This document shows positions 46,718 through 56,262 of a DNA stretch of 64,000 bases, piece by piece. The stretch comes from Planctomycetaceae bacterium (GTDB lineage Bacteria > Planctomycetota > Planctomycetia > Planctomycetales > Planctomycetaceae). The stretch is from contig JAKFVC010000061.1 in NCBI GenBank assembly GCA_021732415.1, positions 1 to 64,000 on the forward strand, written 5' to 3'. The notes under the pieces were generated by a model, which made no database searches, was not told where the DNA came from, and worked only from the letters and a program-made list of their open reading frames with translations. How positions within the stretch are numbered: the stretch's first letter is position 1; the number at the start of each line of letters is the position of its first letter. The position numbers were made by a program, and so were the translations under genes.

Positions 46718-48115
46718 ATGTCATCCCTCGACCTGACTTCGAACAACCTCGGCAGCATCATCTCCCGCCGTGACGCCCTGAAGAGCGCCAGTGCCGGCTT
46801 CGGCTATCTGGCCCTCGCGGGACTGCTGGGGCAGAATGCGCCCCAGGCGTTTGCGCAATCACCTGCTCCGCTGGGACCGTTGGCTCCGAAGGTAGCGCAT
46901 TTTCCCGCCAAGGCGAAGCGGATTATTTTCCTGTTCATGCAGGGAGCGATCTCCCAGATGGATACCTGGGAGTACAAGGCCAAGCTGCAGGCTGAAGACG
47001 GCAAAGTCGGCCCCGGTGGTGGCACCTTGACCGCTTCCAAGTTCAAGTTCGCCCAGCACGGCCAGACCGGCACGTGGGTCTCGGAACTCTATCCCCATAC
47101 TGCGAAGCACGTCGACAAGCTGTGCTTCATTCGAGGACTGCACACCGATACGCCAGCTCATCCGCAGGCTGTCATTCAATTGCATACTGGTGCCGCGCTG
47201 GCTTCGCTGACGCGGCCGTCGATGGGAGCCTGGCTGATGTATGGCCTGGGCACTGAGAATCAGGATCTGCCCGGCTACATCACCATCAATCCCCCGCCCA
47301 ACTTCGGTGGTGCGGTGAACTATGGTAGCGCGTTCTTGCCCGCTCACTTCCAGGGAACGAAGATCAACGACACCGGCTATGTGCCGAATTTGAAGGCTCA
47401 GACGGTCAGCACTTTGCAACGGAAACAGATTGATCTGGTGCAAGCCATGAACCGTGATCTTGGCGCGACCGCGGGGGCTCCAGACCAGTTGGACGGCGTC
47501 ATTCAGTCGTACGAGCTGGCGTTCAAGATGCAGGGGAAGGTGCCCGAACTGCTGGATATTTCTAAGGAACCAAAATCGATTCGCGATTCATACGGCGTCA
47601 AAGATGGTCCCGGCGGCAGCTTTGCCCGGCAGTGCTTGATGGCTCGTCGGTTGAGTGAAGCGGGAGTCCGTTTCGTCGAGATCTGCCATCCCGGCTGGGA
47701 CCAGCACAACAATCTGCACCAAGGTTTGATCCGCAACACGGCAGCGACGGACCAGCCGACTGCCGCGTTATTGGCGGACTTGGAACAGCGCGGGATGTTG
47801 GAAGACACGCTGGTTCTGTTCGGCAGTGAATTCGGCCGGCAACCGACGGCTCAAGGGCCCGATGGCCGCGATCACAACATCACCGGCTATCCGATGTGGA
47901 TGGCCGGTGCCGGAGTGAAAAAGGGATTCTCGTATGGCAACACCGACGAATACGGGATCAAGGCCGTCGAAGGTCGGATGCACACGACCGACCTGCATGC
48001 CACGCTGCTGGCTCTGATGGGTTTGGATCACGAGAAGATGACCTACCGCTATGCCGGTCGCGACTTTCGGTTGACCGATGTGGCGGGCAACGTGGTTCGC
48101 GAGATTTTCGCGTAA
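46718..48115 (+). CDS. DUF1501 domain protein
   Basis: A 465-residue DUF1501 protein encoded after its PSCyt/DUF1549 partner. The N-terminus has SRRDALKSASAGFGYLALAG, a Tat-type signal. KRIIFLFMQGAISQMDTWEYK and the C-terminal GRDHNITGYPMWMAGAGV are the family landmarks. The ATG at 46718 has AAAGGA about 11 bases upstream; the upstream frame is repeat DNA. The function is unknown. The recurring pairing here and at 12187-15619 supports a joint role outside the cytoplasm. Confidence 0.9.
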   Translation: MSSLDLTSNNLGSIISRRDALKSASAGFGYLALAGLLGQNAPQAFAQSPAPLGPLAPKVAHFPAKAKRIIFLFMQGAISQMDTWEYKAKLQAEDGKVGPGGGTLTASKFKFAQHGQTGTWVSELYPHTAKHVDKLCFIRGLHTDTPAHPQAVIQLHTGAALASLTRPSMGAWLMYGLGTENQDLPGYITINPPPNFGGAVNYGSAFLPAHFQGTKINDTGYVPNLKAQTVSTLQRKQIDLVQAMNRDLGATAGAPDQLDGVIQSYELAFKMQGKVPELLDISKEPKSIRDSYGVKDGPGGSFARQCLMARRLSEAGVRFVEICHPGWDQHNNLHQGLIRNTAATDQPTAALLADLEQRGMLEDTLVLFGSEFGRQPTAQGPDGRDHNITGYPMWMAGAGVKKGFSYGNTDEYGIKAVEGRMHTTDLHATLLALMGLDHEKMTYRYAGRDFRLTDVAGNVVREIFA

Positions 48116-48557
48116 CGTTGACTGAGGGGTCGGGCGTATTTCGGGTGAGGAATTGGAAGTCTCCCATTCTTCGAGGCTTTGCCACGTATCGACTTCGTCA
48201 CCGACGCTGGCAGCGTCGGCCACGGGGGTTATTTGCCTTCCTCACCGCGTTTTTTCCGGAAAGAGGCTTTTCTCTCCGTCCTGTTGCCGATATATTGCTA
48301 AATCGAATAGTTGTAATTCCGGCAAGGTTTCGTATCACACCCCAGTGGGCCGCCTACCTCATTTGGCCCAACGGTAAGTTCAGCAGTACCTGACGCGTTC
48401 GATCATACTGCGCATGTGGTCAAGGCCTTTATGGCCCGGGACAATCTGCCTTAAAGGCAAATCACCATTGGTTTTAGGCCAGTTTTGATTTTCGATTGTT
48501 TCAACCTGCACGGTATGTTCGTTGACGTCCCTTTTTTAGGCTCAGGTAAACTGCTGC
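48116..48557. other. Intergenic region upstream of the helicase gene
   Basis: A 442-base gap without a gene. It contains a perfect CCGACGCTGGCAGCGTCGG hairpin (48201-48219). A long leader is known for cold-regulated DeaD/CsdA genes, but I see no specific cold-shock element. Confidence 0.4.
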
Positions 48558-50402
48558 ATGTCTCAAATTCCGTCTGTCCAGATTTCGTCCGATGAAGCTG
48601 AAGCTCCCGTTGTTGCTGCTTCGCCCGCTCCCGCTTCTGTTCCCGCCAATGCCGAGCAACTTCTGCCCGCGACATTCGCCGAGTTGAATCTCAGCGAAGG
48701 GATCATGAAGGCGCTCGAGAGTTCCGGGTACACCGTCCCTACGCCCATTCAAGCCCGCACGATTCCGTTGTTGTTAGCTGGACGTGATGTGCTGGGACAG
48801 GCTCAAACCGGTACCGGTAAGACCGCCGCGTTTGCGATCCCGATGCTCGAGCGGATCGATATCAGTAAGAAGCACCCGCAGGTCCTGGTACTGACCCCCA
48901 CCCGTGAACTGGCCATTCAAGTTGCGGAAGCGTTTGAACGCTATGCCGCCGGGATGCCCGGATTGCGTGCGGTGGCGATTTATGGTGGCCAGGATTATCA
49001 AGTCCAGTTCCGTCAGTTGGATCGTGGCGTCCACGTGATTGTGGGGACTCCCGGTCGCGTGATGGATCATATGCGTCGTGGTTCGCTCAAGTTGGACGGC
49101 CTGCGTGGCCTGGTCCTCGATGAAGCGGACGAGATGCTGAATATGGGATTCGCTGAAGACGTCGAATGGGTCCTGACCCAGTTGCCGGCTGAGCGCCAGA
49201 TTGCGTTGTTCTCCGCGACGATGCCCGACCAGATTCGCCGGATTGCTCAACAGTATCTGCGTGAACCGGTGCAGATCACCATCAAGCAGAAGACCGCGAC
49301 CGCCGACACGATTCGTCAGCGATTCGTCATTGCCGCGCCGCACCAGAAGGAAGCCGCGTTGGCCCGCATTCTGGAAGCCGAGCCCATCGATGGTGTGATC
49401 GTCTTCGTGAAGATGAAAAGCACGACCGAACCGCTGGCCGACTTCTTGAATTCGTGTGGACATCGTGCCGGGGCCTTGAGTGGCGATGTGAATCAGAAGC
49501 AGCGTGAGCGGATTGTCGCGAACCTGAAGGCAGGCAAGCTGGATATCGTCGTCGCGACTGATGTCGCGGCGCGCGGCTTGGACGTGCAACGTGTCAGCCA
49601 TGTGATCAATTACGATCTCCCGTTCGATGATGAAGCTTACGTCCATCGCATTGGCCGGACTGGCCGTGCAGGACGCAGCGGTGAAGCCATTCTGTTCGTC
49701 CATCCGCGTGAACGACAACTGTTGAAACGCCTGGAACGAGCGACCCGCCAGCCGATTGAGCCGATGGATTTGCCCTCGAACGACGCCATCAATGATCAAC
49801 GTGTGGCCAAGTATTACGAGAAGATCACCGCGGCCTTGGCGCATCCGGACTTGGAGCGATTCGCGGCGATTGTCGAAAAATACCGGGCAGAATGTGATCT
49901 GCCGATCGAGAAGATCGCGGCTGCGTTGGCGGTCCTGGGGAACGGTGACAGTCCTTTGCTGTTGACCGACAATCTTAAGCAACATGAGTTCGCTGATTCT
50001 CGCGGCGAAGGGCCTCGCGGACGCGACAGCCGTTCGTTTGAAGGTGGCGATCGACGTCGCAGTGGTCCGCGTACCGATGAAGGCATGGAAACGTTCCGCA
50101 TCGAAGTCGGCCGTGTGAATCAGGTCAACCCGGGGAACATCGTCGGAGCGATCATCAACGAGACCGGTTTGGAGATGTCCAACATCGGCCGAATCGAAAT
50201 CTTCGATGAGTTCAGCACAGTCGATCTTCCCGAAGGAATGCCCAAGGAAATCTTCAACGCGTTGAAGAAGGTCTGGGTCATGGGCCGCAAGCTGAATATC
50301 ACGCGGATGGAAGCCCCTCGCTTCCAAGAGGGTGGCCGGCGATTTGATCGCGACCGCGTGGTCAACAAGCCGCGCCGCGACAAGTTTATCGCGAAGCCCT
50401 AA
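48558..50402 (+). CDS. deaD: DEAD-box RNA helicase, DeaD/CsdA type
   Basis: A 614-residue ATP-dependent RNA helicase. The Q motif (PTPIQARTIP, 61-70), Walker A AQTGTGKT (82-89), PTRELA, TPGRV, LDEADEML, the SAT motif and HRIGRTGR are all intact. A C-terminal DbpA-type RNA-binding domain (FRIEVGRVNQVNPGNIVGAI; GRIEIFDEFSTVDLPEG) and a basic tail identify the DeaD/CsdA branch, involved in ribosome assembly and mRNA turnover, especially in the cold. The first 40 residues are an Ala/Pro-rich extension. A terminator follows the stop. Confidence 0.92.
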   Translation: MSQIPSVQISSDEAEAPVVAASPAPASVPANAEQLLPATFAELNLSEGIMKALESSGYTVPTPIQARTIPLLLAGRDVLGQAQTGTGKTAAFAIPMLERIDISKKHPQVLVLTPTRELAIQVAEAFERYAAGMPGLRAVAIYGGQDYQVQFRQLDRGVHVIVGTPGRVMDHMRRGSLKLDGLRGLVLDEADEMLNMGFAEDVEWVLTQLPAERQIALFSATMPDQIRRIAQQYLREPVQITIKQKTATADTIRQRFVIAAPHQKEAALARILEAEPIDGVIVFVKMKSTTEPLADFLNSCGHRAGALSGDVNQKQRERIVANLKAGKLDIVVATDVAARGLDVQRVSHVINYDLPFDDEAYVHRIGRTGRAGRSGEAILFVHPRERQLLKRLERATRQPIEPMDLPSNDAINDQRVAKYYEKITAALAHPDLERFAAIVEKYRAECDLPIEKIAAALAVLGNGDSPLLLTDNLKQHEFADSRGEGPRGRDSRSFEGGDRRRSGPRTDEGMETFRIEVGRVNQVNPGNIVGAIINETGLEMSNIGRIEIFDEFSTVDLPEGMPKEIFNALKKVWVMGRKLNITRMEAPRFQEGGRRFDRDRVVNKPRRDKFIAKP

Positions 50403-50426
50403 TCGAGGCTGATTTAAGTCACTTAG

Positions 50427-50470
50427 GTCCCTTCTGTCCTTTGAATTTCCAAGGGACAGAAGGGACTTTT
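50427..50470 (+). terminator. Intrinsic terminator of the helicase gene
   Basis: GTCCCTTCTGTCC (50427-50439) pairs perfectly with GGACAGAAGGGAC (50454-50466), followed by TTTTCTTTT. It ends four bases before the stop of the convergent response regulator, so it could also act on that transcript. Confidence 0.88.
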
Positions 50471-50473
50471 CTT

Positions 50474-51115
50474 TTAATCCAGGTGAATAATCCCGCGTTG
50501 CAATGCAATCGTGACCGCCCGTGTGCGGTCGGTGGCGTTGAGCTTCGCCAGGATGTTTTGCACGTGGATTTTGACCGTACCGTTGGCTGTGCCCAGCTTG
50601 ACTGCGATTTCTTTGTTGGCCAGGCCTTGGGCGACCAACGTCAAGACCTCAACTTCGCGCGGGGTCAGTGCGACTTGTGGGAAGTACTCGGCCATGCGTT
50701 CGGCGACTTCTTGTGACATCAGCTTCTGGCCGGCTTCGACTTTGCGGATGGCGTTCAGGACCTCCGTGTGGACCATCTCTTTCAGAAGATAGCCACGGAC
50801 GCCTGCTTCCAGGGCGCGATAGATATCCTGATCGCCGTCGAAACTGGTCAGTGCAATGATCTTGGCGTCGGGGAACTCGCTGCGGATCTGTTTCACCGCT
50901 CCAATGCCGTCTAATTCGGGCATGCGTAGATCCATCAGCGTGACATCGGGCTGATGCTGGCGGAACAGCTCCACGGCATCTCGTCCGTTGCCTGCTTCGG
51001 CGACCAGTTCGATATCGGACTCGTTGGCCAGGATGGCGATGATGCCCTTGCGGACCAGCGGATGATCATCGACGCACAGCACGCGGATCGGTTTGGTGGG
51101 AGGTGTTTCGGTCAT
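50474..51115 (-). CDS. NarL/FixJ-family response regulator
   Basis: A 213-residue response regulator. The receiver domain has the acidic pair Asp16/Asp17, phospho-acceptor Asp62 (MDLRMPE), Thr90 and Lys112. A LuxR-type helix-turn-helix fills residues 149-213 (LTPREVEVLTLVAQGLANKE). Its start overlaps the stop of the upstream sensor kinase gene by four bases (ATGA), so the two are translationally coupled and almost certainly cognate. Target genes cannot be read from the sequence. Confidence 0.94.
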   Translation of the reverse strand: MTETPPTKPIRVLCVDDHPLVRKGIIAILANESDIELVAEAGNGRDAVELFRQHQPDVTLMDLRMPELDGIGAVKQIRSEFPDAKIIALTSFDGDQDIYRALEAGVRGYLLKEMVHTEVLNAIRKVEAGQKLMSQEVAERMAEYFPQVALTPREVEVLTLVAQGLANKEIAVKLGTANGTVKIHVQNILAKLNATDRTRAVTIALQRGIIHLD

Positions 51116-54100
51116 CGAGTCGACTCCACGGCAGGCTGGTCAGAAGCGGATGAAGCCCGCGTTTGGGGATCAACGGTTGGCGGGGATTGGTGCGACAGTG
51201 GTTTGGTCAGCGTGACCGTAGTCCCCTGTCGCGGCACACTGCGCCAGGAAATATCGGCACCCACCTGGGTGGCTCGTTCACGCATGCCGATCAGGCCGTA
51301 GTGGCCGGGTTGGACATGCTCCAAATATTGATCCATGTCGAATCCCGAGCCGTCGTCTTCAATGGAAATCGTGAGCTGCTGAGGAGTGCAGCTCATCGCC
51401 ACTTCAATCATCGTCGCGCCCGAATGCCGGATGACATTGGAGATCGCTTCCTGCACAATTCGCAGGATGTTGTATTCGACGTCAGGACTGAATTGGGGAG
51501 GATTGGACACGAGCCTCAAGCGCAGCCGGATGTCGCGTGTTTCGGTCAGTTGGCGGGCCGCCTGAGCGATCGCCGCGGCCAGGCCCGATTCGTCCCCTTG
51601 AACATTGCGGAGACCGGCGACGGAACGCCGTGCTTCGCTGAGACAGTTTCCCGCATCATGGATGATCTCCGTCAGCGTTTCACGTTCCGGAGACTGCCGC
51701 AGTCGGGCGGTGAGCGCCTGCATTTGCATGGTCACGCCGGAAAACCCCTGGATGAGCGTGTCGTGCAGTTCACGGGCAATGCGGCTGCGCTCGGCCAGGA
51801 CCACCTGCAAATGTGATTTGATATGACGGATCCGCTGCCGATAGGCCAGCCAGGCGATCCCGGCGAGACCAGCGGCGATCAGCGGAATGAACCATCTGGT
51901 CTGATAAAAGTAAGGTTCTAGCGCAAAATCGACGGGATACGCTGCTTCGTTTCCAGAGCCGTCGGCGTTGATCGCCTGGACTCGGAAGCGATACGTTCCG
52001 GGTGCGAGATTCGTATAAAACGCTTCGCGTCGCGGTCCGGCATCGACCCAGTCGGTATCGAAGCCCTCCAGCTTGTAACGAAAAGTAATTCGCGAAGGAG
52101 CGGCGAAGCTGAGGGCCGTGTAGTGGAAGTTGAAATTGGTGCGCCCGGGGGGAAGGTGTCCCACCTGCCGGGGGTTCTCATCCTGGCCGTTGACGCGGAC
52201 GTCTTCGATGACGATGGAGGGCAGCGGCAGCTTGCGCCCCAGCCGTTTCGGGTCGAGGACGATGATGCCTCGAATGGTGGAAAACCACACGCACCCGTCC
52301 CGCATTTTCCAGATCGCGGGCTGCACACCATTCTGGCATTCAATGGTGCGTTGAGCGTCGGTCGGGCTGAAGGGATAGCTGGTGAGGCGATTGATCTCGC
52401 CCGCCGCAAATTTCTTCAGATCATCGCGCCCTACGGAGAAAATCCCGCGGCTGCAAGCCATCCACAGGCGACCCTCGTTGTCACCGGCGATGCCGAAGAT
52501 GTCGTCATCGTAGAGACCATCTTTGACGCTGAATTGAGAGATCTTCTTCCCGTCAAACAGCCCTACCCCGCGACCACGAATTGCAGTCCACAGGAGATTC
52601 TCCTGGTCCAGATAGAACGCATCGATATCGTGCGACGTCTGCAATTGATCGGTCAGCAGGCTGAGATTGCGGTCCGCCAACTGGTAGAGGCCGCCCCCTT
52701 CGGTGGCCGCGATCAGGAATTGGTTGCGATAGTTGATCAAAGCTTGGACGGGGCGCTGAAGTGCGGACGGATCACCTTCAGGCCGTGCGAATCGCCCGTC
52801 GCGGAATTCAGCCAGGCCAGCCGTTGTGCCAGCCCACAGTGTGCCGGAATGATCGCGCGTCAGTGAGAGAATCACATTGGACGGGAGGCCCTGCTCCATT
52901 GAGAAGGTGTCGACAATCTTGCCTTCGCGCATTTGGCAGAGGCCCTGGTCAGTACCAATCCACAGCAGACCGTCTCCACCGTCGGCCAGCGACAGGACGG
53001 TATTGCTCACCAAGCCAGTTTGAGTGGTCGCAGCATTCGAAAACTGGCGGCCATCGAAACGTGCCAGGCCAGCTCCCAATGTTCCCACCCAGACGTTTCC
53101 TACCTGATCCTGCAGGATGGGGCCCGTGTCATTGCTGGGCAGGCCTTCGCTGGTGGTAAAAGGGACTGTGCGACGGTCTGCGAATTGATTCAATCCATGC
53201 TTGGTTCCCACCCAGAGGCTGCCCTCATGGTCTTCGCACAGGGTGTAGACCGTGCTTTGCGACAGCCCGTCGCGGGTGCGAAAGCTTTCAATATGATCTC
53301 CCTGGAGGCGGCTGAAGCCATCCTTCGTGCCGATCCAGACGCCGCCGTCGCGGGCTGGGGTCAAGCAGTAGATCAGGTCATGGGCGAGGCCATCCGCCGT
53401 GGTGAAACAGCGTTCTTGAGTGCCCTTGTATTGGACCAGTCCGGCGGTCGTGCCAATCCACACCGTCTTGTCGGGACTGACCAGCAACGCGTTGATGACA
53501 CCACGCGCCGGGATTGATTTGAAGTCCATCGATTTGAATTTCGAACCGTCCCAAGTGCAGACATGTTGACCCTCTGTGGCAATCCAGATCGTTCCGTCGG
53601 GGGCTTCGCTCAGGGCGCGGATGTCGTTGGCGGGCAGACCTTGATCGGTTTGATAAACGACGAATTTGCCGTTTTGGAAACGTGCCAGGCCCTTGTCGGT
53701 CCCGGCCCACAGTTCTCCGTGGCGATCGACTAGCAGGCACCGCACATGGTCCGATGGCAGGCCCTCGGTGCGACCGAGCCGCGATGTCGTTCGCCCCTGC
53801 ATGCGGATCAGGCCGGCATCATCGGTGGCAATCCACAAGTTGTGGTTTCGGTCTTCACAGAGGTCTTGAATCCAAAGTTTGTCGAGCGCACGACCCGGCC
53901 CTCCTTGGACGGCGACGAAGCGGACGCCGTCAAAGCGATACAGACCAACCTGGGTCCCGAGCCACAAGTAGCCGTCGCTTGTTTGTCGAATGGAAAAGAT
54001 AGCGGCACGCGGCAGTCCTTGCTGGACCTGCCAGATCCGGAGCAAGGCCTGGGTGAGCGGGCGCTGCGGGTCAAGAGCCTGCGCCGGCTTCGGTTGTAAG

Positions 54101-54186
54101 AAGAGAGTGAGTGCCAGGATTGCGAGCGTGAGTAGTATTCCGCGGCGGAAATCCAACAGCGCTGAACTTGGTCGCGGAAAACGCAT
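51112..54186 (-). CDS. Hybrid-free sensor histidine kinase with two-component propeller
   Basis: A protein of about 1024 residues. After a signal/membrane segment (RRGILLTLAILALTLFLQ) come two beta-propellers built of repeats ending in GDGLLWIGTDQGL-like blades (about 45-680), a Y_Y_Y domain (FNFHYTALSFAAPSRITFRY), a membrane helix (RWFIPLIAAGLAGIAWLAY), a HisKA_3 dimerisation domain with phospho-acceptor His808 (ARELHDTLIQGF) and an HATPase domain (QEAISNVIRHSG, DDGSGFD, GLIGMRERA). The periplasmic propellers presumably sense a ligand, which in Bacteroidetes homologues is often a polysaccharide fragment. The ATG at 54186 has AGGA nine bases upstream; 54213 is an alternative. Confidence 0.92.
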   Translation of the reverse strand: MRFPRPSSALLDFRRGILLTLAILALTLFLQPKPAQALDPQRPLTQALLRIWQVQQGLPRAAIFSIRQTSDGYLWLGTQVGLYRFDGVRFVAVQGGPGRALDKLWIQDLCEDRNHNLWIATDDAGLIRMQGRTTSRLGRTEGLPSDHVRCLLVDRHGELWAGTDKGLARFQNGKFVVYQTDQGLPANDIRALSEAPDGTIWIATEGQHVCTWDGSKFKSMDFKSIPARGVINALLVSPDKTVWIGTTAGLVQYKGTQERCFTTADGLAHDLIYCLTPARDGGVWIGTKDGFSRLQGDHIESFRTRDGLSQSTVYTLCEDHEGSLWVGTKHGLNQFADRRTVPFTTSEGLPSNDTGPILQDQVGNVWVGTLGAGLARFDGRQFSNAATTQTGLVSNTVLSLADGGDGLLWIGTDQGLCQMREGKIVDTFSMEQGLPSNVILSLTRDHSGTLWAGTTAGLAEFRDGRFARPEGDPSALQRPVQALINYRNQFLIAATEGGGLYQLADRNLSLLTDQLQTSHDIDAFYLDQENLLWTAIRGRGVGLFDGKKISQFSVKDGLYDDDIFGIAGDNEGRLWMACSRGIFSVGRDDLKKFAAGEINRLTSYPFSPTDAQRTIECQNGVQPAIWKMRDGCVWFSTIRGIIVLDPKRLGRKLPLPSIVIEDVRVNGQDENPRQVGHLPPGRTNFNFHYTALSFAAPSRITFRYKLEGFDTDWVDAGPRREAFYTNLAPGTYRFRVQAINADGSGNEAAYPVDFALEPYFYQTRWFIPLIAAGLAGIAWLAYRQRIRHIKSHLQVVLAERSRIARELHDTLIQGFSGVTMQMQALTARLRQSPERETLTEIIHDAGNCLSEARRSVAGLRNVQGDESGLAAAIAQAARQLTETRDIRLRLRLVSNPPQFSPDVEYNILRIVQEAISNVIRHSGATMIEVAMSCTPQQLTISIEDDGSGFDMDQYLEHVQPGHYGLIGMRERATQVGADISWRSVPRQGTTVTLTKPLSHQSPPTVDPQTRASSASDQPAVESTR

Positions 54187-54287
54187 CTCGAAAGTCCTTT
54201 CCGGCTGACTCATGATTGAGTTTCAGCCGGTTTAACTATAACCCGCCTTCGAGGGACCGGCGAGAAACTTGTGCAGTCAGACGAAAC

Positions 54288-54517
54288 CGTGGGACGGGTC
54301 TCCAGGCCCGTCCGTCCCTGCCCGTAAATTCTATGACAGGGAACTCAGCCGGAACGGGCTAGCGTCCGGTTACTTTGGTGGGATAGACCACGTTCTCGAC
54401 CAGAATTGTCTCTCTGAACCGTGGGCTAGCGCCCCGCGGCTGATTTCACTCGCGCAGCCTGGAGCCTACTCCAATTGCTAATACGTCAGACGGAAGGGCC
54501 TGGAGACCCGTCCCACG
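54288..54517. repeat. Inverted-repeat doublet, family A copy 4
   Basis: The left arm (54288-54318) and right arm (54488-54517, AGACGGAAGGGCCTGGAGAC then CCGTCC) face each other. The left arm is nearly identical to that of copy 1. The spacer contains a complete family H doublet. Confidence 0.85.
54345..54446. repeat. Inverted-repeat doublet, family H copy 2
   Basis: The left arm (54345-54372, CAGCCGGAACGGGCTAGCGT) and right arm (54419-54446, GGGCTAGCGCCCCGCGGCTG) correspond to the two arms at 12068-12154 in inverted order. It is nested inside family A copy 4. Confidence 0.7.
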
Positions 54518-54828
54518 ACGCTCTCGCCAATTGTGACAAATGCTTAAGGGGTACCACTTCTGGTCCCTGTAGGATAGTATTCTCTGCAGTGTAGTCCATC
54601 GCCTAATCCATTGTCGCATAAGGTCATATGCCGAATGGCAGACGGCATGAAGGTCGTTTCTGTGCTCTGATTGTGAGTGCGCAGATGCGTAGGTTTGATG
54701 ATCGCGGTAACATATAAAGATTCGAGATTGCAACCCGCCTGCTGCGACTGTCCCGCCTGTTTGAAGATGTCCGTGAAAGCCTACCGTCTGCAGCTTGCCA
54801 GCGATCCATCTTTTGAGGTATTCAACAG

Positions 54829-56262
54829 ATGATTACGAATGTTCCAGCTTCCCCGCCAGCGCCCGTGCAGGAATCTGTGAAAAGCCGCCCTGCACAATCT
54901 TCCGAACGTGCTACGGGTGAACGTGCTTCCGGCGAACGGGTTCACGGGAATAAACCTTCCATGGTCGATCCTCATCCCCTTTCGCCAGAACCTGTTTCCC
55001 GACCGGGTGCCGGGTTGTGGCTGATTTTGATGCTGTGCGCGGCGTTCGCCGCGGGCGCGGGCTGGTTCTATCGAGATCGCTGGTTGCCCTCGGTCTCGGC
55101 ATTGTTTGCGACCAGTGGTCCGCCTGCAAAACCTCCCGTTCGCGTGATTCCTGTCGTGACGGCCGCGGTGAAGAAGCGAGATTTGGACTTGTACCTCAAC
55201 GGGTTGGGAACGGTGACGGCCCTCAAGACTGTCACGATCCGCAGTCGAGTCGAAGGGGAACTGGTCAAAGTCGCCTTTACCGAAGGCCAAATGGTCAAGG
55301 AAGGTGATTTGCTCGCGGAAATCGATACCCGCCCGTTTGAAGTCCAGCGCGATCAGGCCGCTGGACAGTTGGCACGAGACGAGGCCACTCTAAAGGCGGC
55401 GAAGCTGACTTTGGCTCGTTACGAGCGTCTGGTGCCGACCAAATCGGTGACGGCTCAAGAACTCGATGACCAGATTGCGATCGTGCAGCAGACCGAAGGC
55501 ACGATCAAGACCGATAAGGCGATGGTGGCCAATGCCGAGTTGCAACTGACCTATTGTCGAATCATCTCCCCCATTAACGGGCGGATTGGTTTGCGACTGG
55601 TGGATGCGGGCAACATCGTGCGGGCAAATGATCCGAACGGTCTGGCGGTGATTACGCAACTGCAGCCCATTGCCTTGATCTTTACGATCCCCCAGGACGA
55701 CATTCCGCGCGTTCAAAAACGGATGCGTGATGGACACGAACTGGTCGTCGATGCGTACGATCGCGACTTCCGGACCAAGCTGGCCGCCGGCAAGCTGTTA
55801 GCCACGGACAATCAGGTCGATCCTACGACGGGAACTTTGCGGTTGAAGGCGATCATCGATCACGAAGACAATGCGTTGTTCCCCAACCAGTTTGTGAACA
55901 CACGACTGCTGGTTGACACCAAGCACAATGCCATTGTGGTTCCGTCGGCGGCCGTGCAACGCGGTCCCAGTTCGACATTCGTGTACATCGTGAAATCGGA
56001 TGAAACGGTTGAACTGCGCAACGTGACAGTCGGTCCGACCGAAGGGGCCGAGACGTCAATCGATTACGGCGTGCAGCCGGGCGAAATCGTCGTGACGGAT
56101 GGCATCGACAAACTGCAGCCGGGTGCTAAGGTGGCGACGCGCGACTCCAAATCCAAGGAAAAGGGATTCGGGCCAGCATCAGGCGGAGCGGATAAGGTCG
56201 CGAAGTCGGGTGGCCATCCTGAGGACCACGGCAAGCCGGAGAGTTCAAAGGGCGCGCGATGA
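54829..56262 (+). CDS. mdtA: RND efflux periplasmic adaptor (MdtA-like)
   Basis: A 477-residue membrane-fusion protein. A cytoplasmic Pro/Glu-rich N-terminus of about 60 residues precedes one membrane helix ([19 protein letters not shown]), so the protein is membrane-anchored, not lipidated. The adaptor follows: lipoyl halves ([35 protein letters not shown]), a helical hairpin ([19 protein letters not shown]) and beta-barrel domains ([15 protein letters not shown]). It links the RND pumps to an outer-membrane channel, which is not in this window. GAGG precedes the ATG. Its last four bases overlap the next gene. Confidence 0.92.
   Translation: MITNVPASPPAPVQESVKSRPAQSSERATGERASGERVHGNKPSMVDPHPLSPEPVSRPGAGLWLILMLCAAFAAGAGWFYRDRWLPSVSALFATSGPPAKPPVRVIPVVTAAVKKRDLDLYLNGLGTVTALKTVTIRSRVEGELVKVAFTEGQMVKEGDLLAEIDTRPFEVQRDQAAGQLARDEATLKAAKLTLARYERLVPTKSVTAQELDDQIAIVQQTEGTIKTDKAMVANAELQLTYCRIISPINGRIGLRLVDAGNIVRANDPNGLAVITQLQPIALIFTIPQDDIPRVQKRMRDGHELVVDAYDRDFRTKLAAGKLLATDNQVDPTTGTLRLKAIIDHEDNALFPNQFVNTRLLVDTKHNAIVVPSAAVQRGPSSTFVYIVKSDETVELRNVTVGPTEGAETSIDYGVQPGEIVVTDGIDKLQPGAKVATRDSKSKEKGFGPASGGADKVAKSGGHPEDHGKPESSKGAR

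Larger units (their letters stand above)
54187..54828. other. Intergenic region between the sensor kinase and the efflux operon
   Basis: A divergent promoter region of about 640 bases. The left half is occupied by family A copy 4 with family H inside it. The right half (54518-54828) shows no gene and no confident promoter. Confidence 0.4.

Noticed and set aside
48774-50327. Minus-strand open frame of over 500 codons inside the helicase gene
   Set aside because: It is a shadow of the DEAD-box helicase, all of whose motifs are intact on the plus strand.
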